A DNA stretch of 64,000 nucleotides from Lachnospiraceae bacterium (GCA_902363135.1 CABIZF010000001.1:620001-684000); one strand, 5' to 3'; positions 1 through 8,631 are shown, counted from the stretch's first letter. Numbers and translations are program-made. Notes: generated by a model from the letters alone, not told the origin.

Positions 1-497
1 TGGATGGCGATTCTTCAGATGGTGAAGAGATGACGACGGCTATCGGTCAGGGCAATACGCTCGTGACACCGCTTCACATGGCATTGATTACCGCTACGGT
101 GGCGAATGGTGGTATTATGATGAAGCCATATCTTGTGGATCACGTAGAAGCTTCAGATGGTTCAATGGTGACAAAGAACAGCCCGTCAAAATATAAACGC
201 CTTATGACGACGGAGGAAGCGCGGATCATAACAGACTTTATGAAGGAGACGGTTGCAAGCGGAACTGCGACTGCGCTGAATGGCTATGGCTTTACAGCGG
301 CAGGCAAGACCGGCTCGGCTGAGTACGGTGCAAACGGCACCGAGGGAACACATTCCTGGTTCGTTGGCTTCTCCAATGTGGATGATCCGGACCTGGTCGT
401 TGCAGTTATTGCAGAGGACGGAGGTACCGGAAGTCAGACAGCAGTTCCGATTGCTGCGTCGGTATTTCAGGCATATTACAGTATCAAGCAGAGTTAG
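1..497 (+). CDS. Penicillin-binding protein, transpeptidase domain (3' part only)
   Basis: C-terminal about 165 residues of a class B-type penicillin-binding protein; the 5' end lies outside the window, with the first complete codon at base 3. The visible part has the TAIGQG segment followed by VTPLHMA, and the KTGS box (GKTGSAEYG) that forms one wall of the penicillin-binding active site. After it comes the usual HSWFVGF strand of this fold. The protein would cross-link peptidoglycan outside the membrane. The catalytic SxxK and SxN motifs lie upstream and cannot be checked, so the class (FtsI, SpoVD or MrdA-like) stays open. Confidence 0.85.
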   Translation, partial: DGDSSDGEEMTTAIGQGNTLVTPLHMALITATVANGGIMMKPYLVDHVEASDGSMVTKNSPSKYKRLMTTEEARIITDFMKETVASGTATALNGYGFTAAGKTGSAEYGANGTEGTHSWFVGFSNVDDPDLVVAVIAEDGGTGSQTAVPIAASVFQAYYSIKQS

Positions 498-534
498 GAC
501 ATCCGAAGGAATTTGAAATCTGTCCACTTTTTTC

Positions 535-563
535 TTGCGCAAGGCAGCAAAAAGAGTTATACT
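535..563 (+). promoter_or_regulatory. Probable sigma-A promoter for the Nudix gene
   Basis: A weak -35 (TTGCGC, 535-540) lies 17 bp before a good -10 (TATACT, 558-563). The -10 is about 50 bp upstream of the Nudix start. The -35 matches the consensus at only three positions, so this is moderate evidence. Confidence 0.5.
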
Positions 564-611
564 GTCAGCAGTGATTTTTACAAATTCACAACGCGGACAG
601 GGGGAATTGCA

Positions 612-1064
612 ATGATCGAAGCAACAAGCTGTGGCGGTGTGGTGATATTCAGGGGGAAGATACTTGTTTTGTACAAGAGCTACAAGAACAAGTACGAAGG
701 CTGGGTTCTTCCAAAGGGAACCGTGGAAGCCGGAGAAGATTATAAGGAAACTGCCACCCGTGAGGTACTGGAGGAGACAGGAGTACGGGCGTCTATTATC
801 AAGTACGTTGGCAAGAGCCAGTACACATTCAACGTACCGGAGGATACCGTATCAAAGGATGTACACTGGTATCTGATGATGGCGGACAGCTACTACAGCA
901 AACCACAGCGAGAGGAGTATTTTGTCGACTCAGGATATTACAAATTCCATGAGGCGTACCATCTTCTGAAGTTTTCCAATGAGAAAATGATTTTGGAGAA
1001 AGCGTACAATGAGTATCTGAATTTGAAAAAAAATAATCTTTGGGGAAACCGAAAATACTTTTAA
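612..1064 (+). CDS. Nudix hydrolase
   Basis: A 150-residue Nudix family pyrophosphohydrolase. The Nudix box spans residues 36-58 with every signature position present: G36, E42, R50-E51, E54-E55 and G57, the glutamates binding catalytic Mg2+. Family members cleave nucleoside diphosphates linked to another group; the substrate here cannot be told from sequence. The start at 612 is preferred over an in-frame start at 513 because an AGGGGG-like ribosome site precedes it and the Nudix fold begins directly after it. A promoter lies just upstream, so it is probably transcribed alone or with the next small gene. Confidence 0.85.
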   Translation: MIEATSCGGVVIFRGKILVLYKSYKNKYEGWVLPKGTVEAGEDYKETATREVLEETGVRASIIKYVGKSQYTFNVPEDTVSKDVHWYLMMADSYYSKPQREEYFVDSGYYKFHEAYHLLKFSNEKMILEKAYNEYLNLKKNNLWGNRKYF

Positions 1065-1065
1065 C

Positions 1066-1109
1066 CACAGATGCCGGGATTCCGTTGACGCGGGATGCCG
1101 GCATCTGTG
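1066..1109 (+). other. Intergenic hairpin after the Nudix gene
   Basis: Perfect 12-bp inverted repeat (CACAGATGCCGG, 1066-1077, with its complement at 1098-1109) around a 20-nt loop, starting directly after the Nudix stop. No T-run follows, so it is not a canonical intrinsic terminator; it may stabilise mRNA ends or pause transcription. Confidence 0.55.
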
Positions 1110-1140
1110 ACAATCTGGAGCGTGTTTGGAAAGGAATTCT

Positions 1141-1461
1141 ATGAACTGGTATCGCGTGCCATATTTTGGGCAGACTGCAGAAAAGAGAAAGTATAAAATC
1201 ATGCAGAAGCTGGACGCCGGAGAGTATCCGCTTTTCATTTACCTGATCGTTCTGGCGTCCACGTCGGTGAATCAGATGGAGATCGTATCACCGGTAGAGT
1301 ATGAGCGGCAGCAGATGCGAAATGGCATAGAGCCACTGATCCTGGGCATTGCAGTCGGGATGGATGAGGCAAAAGCGCTCGCGGGAGAGATTGTGGCGGA
1401 TGTATATCGGCTGACGGGTACGGCGGATGTAAAGGGGTATTACCTCAAGCTAAATGAGTAA
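1141..1461 (+). CDS. Conserved hypothetical protein, 106 aa
   Basis: Small soluble protein of 106 residues that I do not recognise as a named family. It starts MNWYRVPYFG with an AAAGGA ribosome site 6-7 bases upstream; an in-frame ATG at 1126 is less likely because it has no site. The sequence is mixed alpha/beta without membrane segments; a central LFIYLIVLAS strand is hydrophobic but short. It sits between the Nudix gene and the DUF2953 gene on the same strand. Regular codon use and a good ribosome site support a real gene. No function can be assigned. Confidence 0.7.
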   Translation: MNWYRVPYFGQTAEKRKYKIMQKLDAGEYPLFIYLIVLASTSVNQMEIVSPVEYERQQMRNGIEPLILGIAVGMDEAKALAGEIVADVYRLTGTADVKGYYLKLNE

Positions 1462-1589
1462 ATCAGTTGTTTCAGTGCCTTTGGTTTCCTGCAGGTGATG
1501 ATGAAAACGCAGGATTGCGAATGTCCGTTTTACGGGCAGAAGAACAGGCAGACTATGGCAGCTGCCGGAATAGGAGGACGCTGGGAGAA

Positions 1590-2702
1590 ATGCTGCATTT
1601 CATACTGAGCATACTGCTGGGTATATTAAAAATAATCGGAATCTTACTGCTGACCGTGCTAGTGCTCCTTCTGCTTGTGCTGTCGGCGATCCTGTTTGGT
1701 CCAGTGCGCTATCGTATTCGGGCGGCGAAGACGGAGGAGGCGCTGGAGGCGGCTGTCACGGTCTCATGGCTGCATTTGATTCGCGCGCGGCTTTTGGTAG
1801 ATGGCCGGAAGCAGACGCATGCGCTGGATATCCGGATCTTTGGAATCTCGCTTACGAAGCTGAAAGAGTGGCTGGATCGAAGAAAGCAGAAGAAAAAGCA
1901 AAAAAGATCAAGCAGTCAATTAGAAAAAAGTCGCACGGCGCAGGCAGGAAAGCGACAAGGTTTGGATGAATCTGGCATTTCGGAGGATACGAAGGAAAGA
2001 AATAGCAGAAAGGCAGAGAGCTCAGACGAACAGACAGAGTCAGGCAAGAGTGATCAGCTGAATGTCTATCAGCAGGAGCAGCAAACGGAGAAGGAATCGG
2101 ATCGAAATCCGCAGGAAGAAGACTCGGTGCAGCAAGACGATACGGAAGAGGTCAAAAGTCGTTCTCGAAAAAATATTGCAGCGCGTATTTTTGAAATACT
2201 CCGCACACTTCCGTATAAAATCCGCACGTTCTGTGCTACAATAAAAAGCAATGTGGAGCGCATCCGTGAGCTTGGAAAACACATGAAACGGATAGGCGAA
2301 GGGATTTGGAGCAGGCTGCAGCAGGCCGCAGGAATTCCAGAAAAGATTCAGCAATTGTTGGATTTTGTGGAGGACTATCATCTGAAGGAGCTGTTTGCAG
2401 AGGGAAAGGCAGAGCTGAATGGCCTGTGGCGTCACTACCGGCCACGCAAGGCGGCTGGCTATCTGCGGTTCGGCACGGGCGATCCGGCGTTGACCGGGGA
2501 GCTCACCGGTGTATTGTATCTGCTGCTTCCGGCTGTTTCAGAGGTTCAGCTCGAGCCGGATTTTAACGATGCAATGCTGCAGATGGAACTGGAGCTGTAC
2601 GGACGTATCCGTGTCTGCCACCTGGCAGCGACCGCATGGCGGCTGTTCCGGAACAAAAAACTAAGACGACTGATTGCAAAGATCAGAAAGAAAGGGGATT
2701 AA
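1590..2702 (+). CDS. DUF2953 family membrane protein (YtfI-like)
   Basis: A 370-residue protein with one strongly hydrophobic N-terminal segment (residues about 4-35). A long charged, low-complexity region rich in K, E, S and Q (about 90-190) follows, then a conserved C-terminal half. It resembles DUF2953/YtfI proteins, which sit directly upstream of ytfJ in sporulating Firmicutes as this gene does. Start choice: ATG at 1590 follows AGGAGG (1573-1578). The open frame reaches back to 1467, but that part carries an intergenic repeat module (1512-1536) and lacks a ribosome site. The stop lies 4 bases before the gerW start, suggesting coupled translation. Function unknown; a sporulation role is inferred from context. 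Confidence 0.75.
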   Translation: MLHFILSILLGILKIIGILLLTVLVLLLLVLSAILFGPVRYRIRAAKTEEALEAAVTVSWLHLIRARLLVDGRKQTHALDIRIFGISLTKLKEWLDRRKQKKKQKRSSSQLEKSRTAQAGKRQGLDESGISEDTKERNSRKAESSDEQTESGKSDQLNVYQQEQQTEKESDRNPQEEDSVQQDDTEEVKSRSRKNIAARIFEILRTLPYKIRTFCATIKSNVERIRELGKHMKRIGEGIWSRLQQAAGIPEKIQQLLDFVEDYHLKELFAEGKAELNGLWRHYRPRKAAGYLRFGTGDPALTGELTGVLYLLLPAVSEVQLEPDFNDAMLQMELELYGRIRVCHLAATAWRLFRNKKLRRLIAKIRKKGD

Positions 2703-2706
2703 CGCA

Positions 2707-3114
2707 ATGGCAGATAATTTTCAGAACACAGTAGAATCTTTATTCAAAGGAATGGAGAATTTTATTACGACCAAGACAGTAGTCGGAGATGCGATTACGG
2801 TCGGAGATACGATCATCCTTCCGCTGGTTGATGTGTCTTTCGGTGTGGCTGCATCCGCCAAGTCTGAGGATAAGAAGAATAACGGCGGCGGAGGCATGGG
2901 CGGAAAGATTTCGCCGAGTGCAGTACTTGTGATCCACGACGGCACGACAAAGCTGGTCAACGTCAAGAATCAGGACAGCATGACAAAGATCCTCGATATG
3001 GTTCCGGATTTCGTAAATAAATTTATGCCGGGAAGCAGTACAAAGAAAGAGAACAGCCCGGAGGTCGACGCGGCAATCCATGCCGCAGCCACATCAGAAA
3101 ATGAGAACTTCTGA
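2707..3114 (+). CDS. GerW family sporulation protein (YtfJ)
   Basis: A 135-residue GerW/YtfJ family protein. Recognisable features are the N-terminal FQNTVESLFKGMENF, the central VGDTIILPLVDVSFG, a glycine-rich stretch after about residue 57, and the segment PSAVLVIHDG. In Bacillus subtilis YtfJ is made in the forespore and is needed for normal germination. The start at 2707 has a good GGGG-type site and lies 4 bases after the upstream ytfI-like stop, so the two are co-transcribed. An in-frame start at 2674 lies inside the previous gene and is unlikely. Confidence 0.9.
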   Translation: MADNFQNTVESLFKGMENFITTKTVVGDAITVGDTIILPLVDVSFGVAASAKSEDKKNNGGGGMGGKISPSAVLVIHDGTTKLVNVKNQDSMTKILDMVPDFVNKFMPGSSTKKENSPEVDAAIHAAATSENENF

Positions 3115-3180
3115 TGATCGCTCCCCTTTAATCTTTACATCATTTTCTGCATAAGATATAAAAAAGGGCCGGGATAGTAT

Positions 3181-3324
3181 ATGCGGCGACTGATCGGTTA
3201 CACCATTTTCTGGATTGCGATAGGAATACTGGCGGGGCTATTTATTCAGGATCTTTTCTGGAGTATCATGCTGATCCTTGGCCTGCTGCTTGCTGCGTAC
3301 AATCTGTTCTGCTGTGGAAAATAA
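3181..3324 (+). CDS. Small membrane protein, 47 aa
   Basis: A short open frame starting MRRLIGYTIFW and ending FCCGK. Nearly the whole protein is two hydrophobic helices (about residues 6-22 and 26-42) joined by QDLFWS, with a positively charged N-terminus and two cysteines at the end. A purine-rich stretch with GGCCGGGA lies just upstream of the ATG. It sits between gerW and rpmB. Hydrophobic periodicity and the correct charge pattern suggest a real inner-membrane miniprotein rather than chance. I know no function for it. Confidence 0.6.
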   Translation: MRRLIGYTIFWIAIGILAGLFIQDLFWSIMLILGLLLAAYNLFCCGK

Positions 3325-3399
3325 ATTTGAACGCTTGAATGTTTTCGGAGCAGGAGAGATGTACGATGAGAAAAAAACATTATTTTTCAAAAATTGTGC

Positions 3400-3428
3400 T
3401 TGCAAAAAGCAACTATATCTGCTAGAAT
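3400..3428 (+). promoter_or_regulatory. Sigma-A promoter of rpmB
   Basis: TTGCAA (3400-3405), 17-bp spacer, TAGAAT (3423-3428), preceded by an A/T-rich tract. Transcription would begin about 50 bases before the L28 start codon. Confidence 0.7.
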
Positions 3429-3488
3429 AGCTTTGTTGTGAGTCTGCAAGTGTTTTGTAGGCTTAATATTTATCAAGGAGGTGCAATC

Positions 3489-3677
3489 ATGGCTAAATGT
3501 GCTGTTTGTGATAAAGCTGTTCATTTCGGAAACAATGTGAGCCACTCACACAGAAGAAGTAATAAAATCTGGAAGTCCAACATCAAGCATGTCAAGGTTA
3601 AGACAGAGGACGGAGCTGCAAGAAAGATGTACGTTTGTACTTCTTGCCTGAGATCCGGAAAAGTGGAAAGAGCTTAA
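3489..3677 (+). CDS. rpmB: 50S ribosomal protein L28
   Basis: A 62-residue L28 starting MAKCAVCDKAVHFG with SHRRSNKIW following, typical of the family. It keeps two CxxC pairs (CAVC near the start, CTSC near the end), so it is the zinc-ribbon form. A strong AAGGAGG site precedes the ATG at 3489; the frame extends to 3438 but that part has no family similarity. It has its own promoter and terminator, and is followed by the yloU-yloV genes as in Bacillus. Confidence 0.97.
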   Translation: MAKCAVCDKAVHFGNNVSHSHRRSNKIWKSNIKHVKVKTEDGAARKMYVCTSCLRSGKVERA

Positions 3678-3692
3678 GCTTTACGAATAATC

Positions 3693-3727
3693 GACAGGTT
3701 GTCTGGAAGGATGGCCTGTCTTTTTTT
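3693..3727 (+). terminator. Intrinsic terminator of rpmB
   Basis: GACAGG at 3693-3698 pairs with CCTGTC at 3715-3720, followed at once by seven T (3721-3727). It lies 16 bases after the rpmB stop codon. Confidence 0.8.
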
Positions 3728-3811
3728 GCTTTACAGAAAGTTGCAATCTGTAGAGCACATTCTTTTTAACCAAATCTGTATTTTTTTCTTTCCATTTACA
3801 TGCGTTTCTGG

Positions 3812-3932
3812 TACAATAATAAATTGGTAGAGTAATGTCGACTGATACGGCCGATGGCCGGATATAGAAGCCCGGTACCTGATGCAACTGGCGGGTACGG
3901 GAAATAAAAGTAAATATGGAGGTTTCTGATCT
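3812..3932 (+). promoter_or_regulatory. Promoter -10 and structured leader of the Asp23 gene
   Basis: A TACAAT -10 box at 3812-3817 has only a poor -35. The roughly 110-nt leader holds two hairpins: CGGCC/GGCCG around a 3-nt loop near 3848-3860, and CCC-G-GTACC pairing with GGTAC-GGG near 3870-3901. The loop and bulge geometry matched no riboswitch class I could recall. A good ribosome site (ATGGAGG) follows the structures. Confidence 0.4.
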
Positions 3933-4289
3933 ATGAAAGGACGTATGAGCAATGAGCTTGGCTCAATTGTAATTGATCCGAATGTGATCGCGACTTATGC
4001 AGGCAGCGTGGCAGTAGAATGCTTCGGAATTGTCGGCATGGCAATTGTCAGCATGAAGGACGGACTGGTGCGGCTTCTCAAAAGAGACAGCCTGGAGCGC
4101 GGCCTCAGCGTGAAGATTGAGGACAATAAAATCACCATCGATTTCCACGTAATCGTATCCTACGGAGTAAGCATTTCCGCAGTAGCAGATAATCTGTTCG
4201 AAAATGTAAAGTACCGGGTAGAGGAATTTACCGGTATGGAAGTGGAAAAGATAAATATGTACGTCGAAGGCGTGCGGGTGATTGATTAA
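3933..4289 (+). CDS. Asp23/Gls24 family envelope stress protein (YloU)
   Basis: A 118-residue Asp23/Gls24 protein, with GSIVIDPNVIATYAG and FHVIVSYGVSISAVADN as the recognisable family segments. Members are abundant membrane-peripheral proteins linked to envelope stress and, in some Firmicutes, to fatty acid metabolism. It precedes the FakA-like gene with its stop codon overlapping that gene's ribosome site, so they form an operon. This matches the Bacillus order rpmB-yloU-yloV. Confidence 0.9.
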   Translation: MKGRMSNELGSIVIDPNVIATYAGSVAVECFGIVGMAIVSMKDGLVRLLKRDSLERGLSVKIEDNKITIDFHVIVSYGVSISAVADNLFENVKYRVEEFTGMEVEKINMYVEGVRVID

Positions 4290-4302
4290 GGAGGAGCTAC
4301 CA

Positions 4303-6000
4303 GTGAAAATAAATACGATCGATGCATCCCTGTGCGCGAAGATGTTTCTTGCAGGAGCAAAGAATCTGGAATCAAAAAAAGAGTGGATCAATGAACTGAA
4401 TGTGTTCCCGGTGCCGGACGGAGATACCGGTACAAATATGACGCTCACCATTATGTCTGCGGCGAAAGAAGTAGCGGGCATGGAGAATATTACGATGGAG
4501 ACATTTGCCAAGGCGGTGTCTTCCGGTTCTCTGCGCGGTGCGCGCGGAAATTCCGGCGTTATTCTCTCCCAGCTTCTGCGCGGATTTACGAAGGTCATCA
4601 AGACTGAGACCGAGATCAATGCAGCGACGCTCGCAGCGGCATTTCAGAAGGCGGTTGAGACCGCTTATAAGGCTGTTATGAAGCCGAAGGAAGGGACGAT
4701 CCTTACGGTAGCCCGCGGCGGTGCGGAGCGTGCGGTTGAGCTTCTGGAGGAGAATCCGGATATTGATCTGGAGAGCCTGATCGATGCAGTGATCCGCCGC
4801 AGTGAGGAAGTGCTCAATCAGACACCGGAGATGCTCCCGGTGCTGAAGGAAGCAGGTGTCGTGGATTCTGGCGGACAGGGGCTTCTGCAGGTTATGAAGG
4901 GTGCATTTGATGCATTCCTCGGCAAGGAAGTGGACTATGACTCTGAGATCACTCCGGCAGGTGGCGAGACAAAGCCGGACGCAGAATTGAAGGAGCAGGT
5001 TCCGGCAGACATCCGCTATGGCTATTGCACGGAATTCATCATCCTTCTTGAGAAGGAGTATACAGAGGAGACTGAGCTGGCGTTCAAGGCATATCTGGAG
5101 TCAATCGGCGATTCGATTGTGGTCGTTTCCGATGACGGTATTGTGAAGGTACATGTGCATACGAATGATCCCGGACTTGCGATTCAGAAGGCGCTGACTT
5201 ACGGTTCACTGACCCGTATGAAGATTGACAATATGCGCGAGGAGCACCAGGAGAAGCTTTTTAAAGAAGCAGAGAAGAAGGAAGCAGAGCAGAAGGCAGC
5301 AAAGGAGAAGGCTGAACGGGAAGCACAGCAGCAAAACCGCAAGCCGGTCGGCTTTATCTCTGTATCCATCGGAGCGGGAATTGCCGAGATTTTCAAGGAT
5401 CTGGGTGTGGATTATCTGATCGAGGGCGGTCAGACGATGAATCCGAGCACGGAGGATATGCTGAACGCGATCGCAAAGGTGAACGCCGATACGATTTTTA
5501 TTCTCCCGAACAATAAAAATATTATTATGGCTGCGAACCAGGCGCGCGATCTGACCGAAGACAAGGAAATTATTGTGATTCCGACGAAGACGATCCCGCA
5601 GGGCATCACGGCAGTGATCAATTACGTGCCGGAGAAGAGCGCGGCGGAAAATGAAGAGGCAATGAGCGAGGAGATTCGCCATGTCAGGACCGGACAGCTG
5701 ACGTATGCGGTTCGCGATACGCATATTGATGACAAGACGATTCATGCAGGGGATATCATGGGCGTGGGAGACCATGCAATTCTGGCTGTCGGATCCGATG
5801 TGGATCCGGTCGCACTCGATACCTTAAAGGAGATGATTGACGAGGAGTCTGAGCTGATCAGCATCTACTATGGCGAGGATATAAAGGAAGAAGAGGCTGA
5901 GGTACTCCGGGCCAAGGTCGAAGAGGAGTTCCCGGACTGTGATGTAGAGCTGAATTACGGTGGCCAGCCGATTTATTACTATATTATCAGTGTAGAATAA
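4303..6000 (+). CDS. DAK2/DegV domain kinase (YloV, FakA-like fatty acid kinase)
   Basis: A 565-residue FakA/YloV family protein. The N-terminal DhaL-type kinase domain (about 1-200) carries FPVPDGDTGTN at residues 35-45, whose aspartates bind Mg-ATP, and later GARGNSGVILSQ. A middle domain and a C-terminal FakA domain follow, separated by a K/E/Q-rich stretch around residue 320-350. In staphylococci FakA phosphorylates fatty acids delivered by FakB (DegV) proteins so that exogenous fatty acids can enter phospholipids. No fakB is visible in the window. GTG at 4303 is preferred because AAGGAGG lies 8 bases upstream; a TTG at 4282 overlaps the upstream gene. Confidence 0.88.
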   Translation: MKINTIDASLCAKMFLAGAKNLESKKEWINELNVFPVPDGDTGTNMTLTIMSAAKEVAGMENITMETFAKAVSSGSLRGARGNSGVILSQLLRGFTKVIKTETEINAATLAAAFQKAVETAYKAVMKPKEGTILTVARGGAERAVELLEENPDIDLESLIDAVIRRSEEVLNQTPEMLPVLKEAGVVDSGGQGLLQVMKGAFDAFLGKEVDYDSEITPAGGETKPDAELKEQVPADIRYGYCTEFIILLEKEYTEETELAFKAYLESIGDSIVVVSDDGIVKVHVHTNDPGLAIQKALTYGSLTRMKIDNMREEHQEKLFKEAEKKEAEQKAAKEKAEREAQQQNRKPVGFISVSIGAGIAEIFKDLGVDYLIEGGQTMNPSTEDMLNAIAKVNADTIFILPNNKNIIMAANQARDLTEDKEIIVIPTKTIPQGITAVINYVPEKSAAENEEAMSEEIRHVRTGQLTYAVRDTHIDDKTIHAGDIMGVGDHAILAVGSDVDPVALDTLKEMIDEESELISIYYGEDIKEEEAEVLRAKVEEEFPDCDVELNYGGQPIYYYIISVE

Positions 6001-6245
6001 GACTTCATCCGCTGATTTACTACGTAAATCGCTACTTTCTCATGTTTGGCGGGTCAAAAGGTATTTTGCCCCCAATGATACACGGATTGCTTCGCATTTC
6101 ATGCTCTCGCAATCCTAAAACACCTCAAATTCGCTCATTTTTCTGCGAAAAATGGCTACTTTTCGGTGTTTTGCGGGTCAATAAGTCATGCTTTTTCATG
6201 CAAGCATGAAACGCATGACCTTTTGACCCTGGTATCATCATCATG
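6001..6245 (-). repeat. Structured intergenic repeat, family A, copy 1 (inverted)
   Basis: Bases 6009-6053 are the exact reverse complement of 11676-11720 (45 nt, no mismatch), and 6215-6238 match the reverse complement of the other end of that copy. The inner part differs and is full of hairpins. AAAACACC (6117-6124) pairs with GGTGTTTT (6165-6172), enclosing CATTTTT/AAAAATG; TTCATGC/GCATGAA is at 6195-6210. It fills most of the gap between the FakA-like gene and recG. No coding potential was seen. Confidence 0.8.
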
Positions 6246-6389
6246 ATATTTGTCTAAAGGATAAATTGCACAGGGCTGCTGTGTCGCAGGGATCCTCAGG
6301 TCGGCCAAAAAGGGCCGGGGTTGAGAGGAGATGCGATATGGCGGCTCTGTGTTTATCTCAGACTCGAACGCAGAGAGGACAGAAAATAT

Positions 6390-8447
6390 ATGGAATTAGA
6401 TGCATCACTGGATACGTTAAAGGGCATCGGAGAGAAAACAAGACAGGTATTTGACCGCGCCGGGGTGTCGACCATCGAGGAGCTGATCAGCTATTACCCG
6501 CGTACCTATGAGCGGTATGAGAAGCCGGCAGCAATCGCATCCTTAAAGGAAGGGGATTTTGCTTCTATACTCGGAAGACTGGAGGGTCCACTGGAAACGC
6601 GCTATCTGCGCGGGCTTTCGATCTCGAGTGCCGTGTTTGGCGACGGCATTGAGCATATTCTCGTGAGCTGGTTCAACATGCCTTATCTGCGTAATTCACT
6701 GAAGAGCGGCGTGCTCTATGTGTTTCGCGGAAGAATCAAGGCAAAGGGACAGCGGCTCATTCTGGAACAGCCGACGGTATTTCGCCCGGAGCAGTATGAG
6801 GGACTGATCGGTACAATGCTGCCAAACTATACGCTCGTCAAAGGACTGACCAATCAGATGGTCACGAAAGCGGTAAGGCAGGTGATTGCGGATAAACAGC
6901 TTCTGTCTGATGCAATGCCGGAGGCGATCCGGGAACAGTATGCGCTGGCAGAGTATAATTTTTCGATCGAGCAGATCCATTTTCCATCGTCGGATCAGGC
7001 GCTGCAGCTGGCAAGGCGCAGGCTTGTATTTGATGAATTTTTTTATTTCCTTTTGCAGCTTCGCGGATTGAAAGAACGCAGAGAGCGTGCTTATAACCAG
7101 TTCCATATGAAAAAAGCCCCTGAGACGCAGCAGCTGATCGGGCGGTTGCCGTATCAGCTTACCGGTGCGCAGCAGCGGGTATGGCACACCGTCGAGCAGG
7201 AGCTGCAGGGAAATGCGGTGATGGCACGGCTGATACAGGGGGATGTCGGATCCGGTAAGACGATCGTGGCGATCCTCGCACTTGTGATGGCAGCGGCCAA
7301 TCATCTGCAGGGAGCGCTTATGGTACCGACGGAGGTGCTGGCGCGGCAGCATTTTGCTTCTTTTACCGAGCTGATGGGAAAAAACGGATTCCCGTTTCGT
7401 GCCGAGCTGCTCACCGGTTCGATGACGGCAAAGCAGAAGCGGGAAGCCTATGCCAGAATCGCTTCCGGTGAGGTATCGGTTGTGATCGGTACACATGCAC
7501 TGATTCAGGAAAAGGTACAGTACCAGAATCTGGCGCTTGTGATCACGGATGAACAGCACCGATTTGGCGTGCGCCAGCGTGAGACGCTTTCGAAAAAGGG
7601 TGCATATCCGCATACAATTGTTATGAGTGCAACGCCGATTCCCCGGACGCTTGCGGTCATTTTATATGGAGATCTGGATATTTCCGTCATCAATGAGATG
7701 CCTGCGAACCGGTTGCCAATCAAAAACTGTGTTGTGAATACGGGATACCGAAAGAAAGCCTATGAATTTATCCGCCGGGAAGTCGAAGCGGGACATCAGG
7801 CGTATGTGATCTGTCCGATGGTCGAGGAAAGTGAGGCAATCGATGCGGAGAATGTTGTGGAATATACGGAAGTACTGCGCACGGAGCTGCCGCCTGCGTT
7901 TACGATTGAGTATTTGCATGGAAAGATGAAGCCGAAGGAAAAAAATGAGATTATGGAACGGTTCCTGGAGGGGGAGATTCAGGTGCTTGTCTCCACGACG
8001 GTCATCGAGGTTGGGGTCAATGTGCCGAATGCGACTGTAATGATGATCGAAAATTCGGAACGGTTTGGACTGGCACAGCTGCATCAGCTGCGCGGACGGG
8101 TCGGACGTGGCAGTGCACAGGCGTACTGCATTTTTCTGCACACCTTGGACGGTAAGCATATCCGGGAACGGCTGGATATTCTCTGCAAATCTAATGACGG
8201 ATTTGAGATCGCGAATCGGGATATGCAGCTGCGCGGACCGGGGGATCTTTTTGGTGTGCGGCAGAGTGGACTGCTGGATTTTGCGCTTGCGGATATTTAC
8301 ACAGATGCGGATACCCTGCAGCAGGCAAATGAGGCAGTAGGCGAACTGCTCGCAAAAGATCCAAAACTGGAGCAGGAAGGACATTCTGCACTGAAATTAA
8401 AATTTGACCGCCTTCTTTTTCATCAAAACGGACAAATCAGTCTGTGA
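6390..8447 (+). CDS. recG: ATP-dependent DNA helicase RecG
   Basis: A 685-residue RecG, normal length. The N-terminal wedge/OB-fold region comes first (KGIGEKTRQVFDRAGV, then an ISYYPRTYERY segment). Superfamily 2 helicase motifs follow: Walker A GDVGSGKT at 284-291, DEQH box at 387-390, SATPIPRT, and the QLRGRVGRG motif VI. RecG reverses stalled replication forks and processes branched DNA. ATG at 6390 (MELDASLDTLKGIGEK) is the family-typical start; the frame extends to 6321 without similarity. It lies downstream of yloU-yloV as in Bacillus, but the serine dehydratase genes found there are missing. Confidence 0.96.
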   Translation: MELDASLDTLKGIGEKTRQVFDRAGVSTIEELISYYPRTYERYEKPAAIASLKEGDFASILGRLEGPLETRYLRGLSISSAVFGDGIEHILVSWFNMPYLRNSLKSGVLYVFRGRIKAKGQRLILEQPTVFRPEQYEGLIGTMLPNYTLVKGLTNQMVTKAVRQVIADKQLLSDAMPEAIREQYALAEYNFSIEQIHFPSSDQALQLARRRLVFDEFFYFLLQLRGLKERRERAYNQFHMKKAPETQQLIGRLPYQLTGAQQRVWHTVEQELQGNAVMARLIQGDVGSGKTIVAILALVMAAANHLQGALMVPTEVLARQHFASFTELMGKNGFPFRAELLTGSMTAKQKREAYARIASGEVSVVIGTHALIQEKVQYQNLALVITDEQHRFGVRQRETLSKKGAYPHTIVMSATPIPRTLAVILYGDLDISVINEMPANRLPIKNCVVNTGYRKKAYEFIRREVEAGHQAYVICPMVEESEAIDAENVVEYTEVLRTELPPAFTIEYLHGKMKPKEKNEIMERFLEGEIQVLVSTTVIEVGVNVPNATVMMIENSERFGLAQLHQLRGRVGRGSAQAYCIFLHTLDGKHIRERLDILCKSNDGFEIANRDMQLRGPGDLFGVRQSGLLDFALADIYTDADTLQQANEAVGELLAKDPKLEQEGHSALKLKFDRLLFHQNGQISL

Positions 8448-8466
8448 TTTTAAAGGAATTTTTGGC

Positions 8467-8495
8467 TTGCAAGTTTACTTAATTTATTATATCAT
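8467..8495 (+). promoter_or_regulatory. Sigma-A promoter of the DUF6465 gene
   Basis: TTGCAA (8467-8472), 17 bp, TATCAT (8490-8495), in an A/T-rich stretch just after recG. The leader of about 130 nt contains a hairpin element (8540-8589). Confidence 0.55.
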
Positions 8496-8539
8496 ACAAT
8501 TAATATGGCAGTAAGGGCAGTGCCGGTATTATGAAAGGG

Positions 8540-8589
8540 CCAATCAAGTTCCCTGCTTCAATTACGCAAAGTAATAAGAAGGAGATTGG
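8540..8589 (+). repeat. Hairpin element C, copy 1, in the DUF6465 leader
   Basis: Closed by CCAATC (8540-8545) and GATTGG (8584-8589). The inner stem CTT-ca-ATTAC / GTAAT-AAG has loop GCAAA. The inner part matches 61751-61780, where ATTAC/GTAAT becomes ATTGC/GCAAT: both strands of the stem change and pairing is kept. Confidence 0.6.
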
Positions 8590-8631
8590 GTTTGTATAAA
8601 TAACTGTCGTGGTTTATGAGGAGGAAGTAGT

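Noticed and set aside
6001..6245. CRISPR array or insertion sequence in the repeat-rich gap
   Set aside because: Repeats are palindromic and not regularly spaced, and there is no transposase or cas gene anywhere in the window.
7662..8384. Open frames antisense to recG
   Set aside because: They overlap the conserved helicase motifs of recG, so they are by-products of its codon use.
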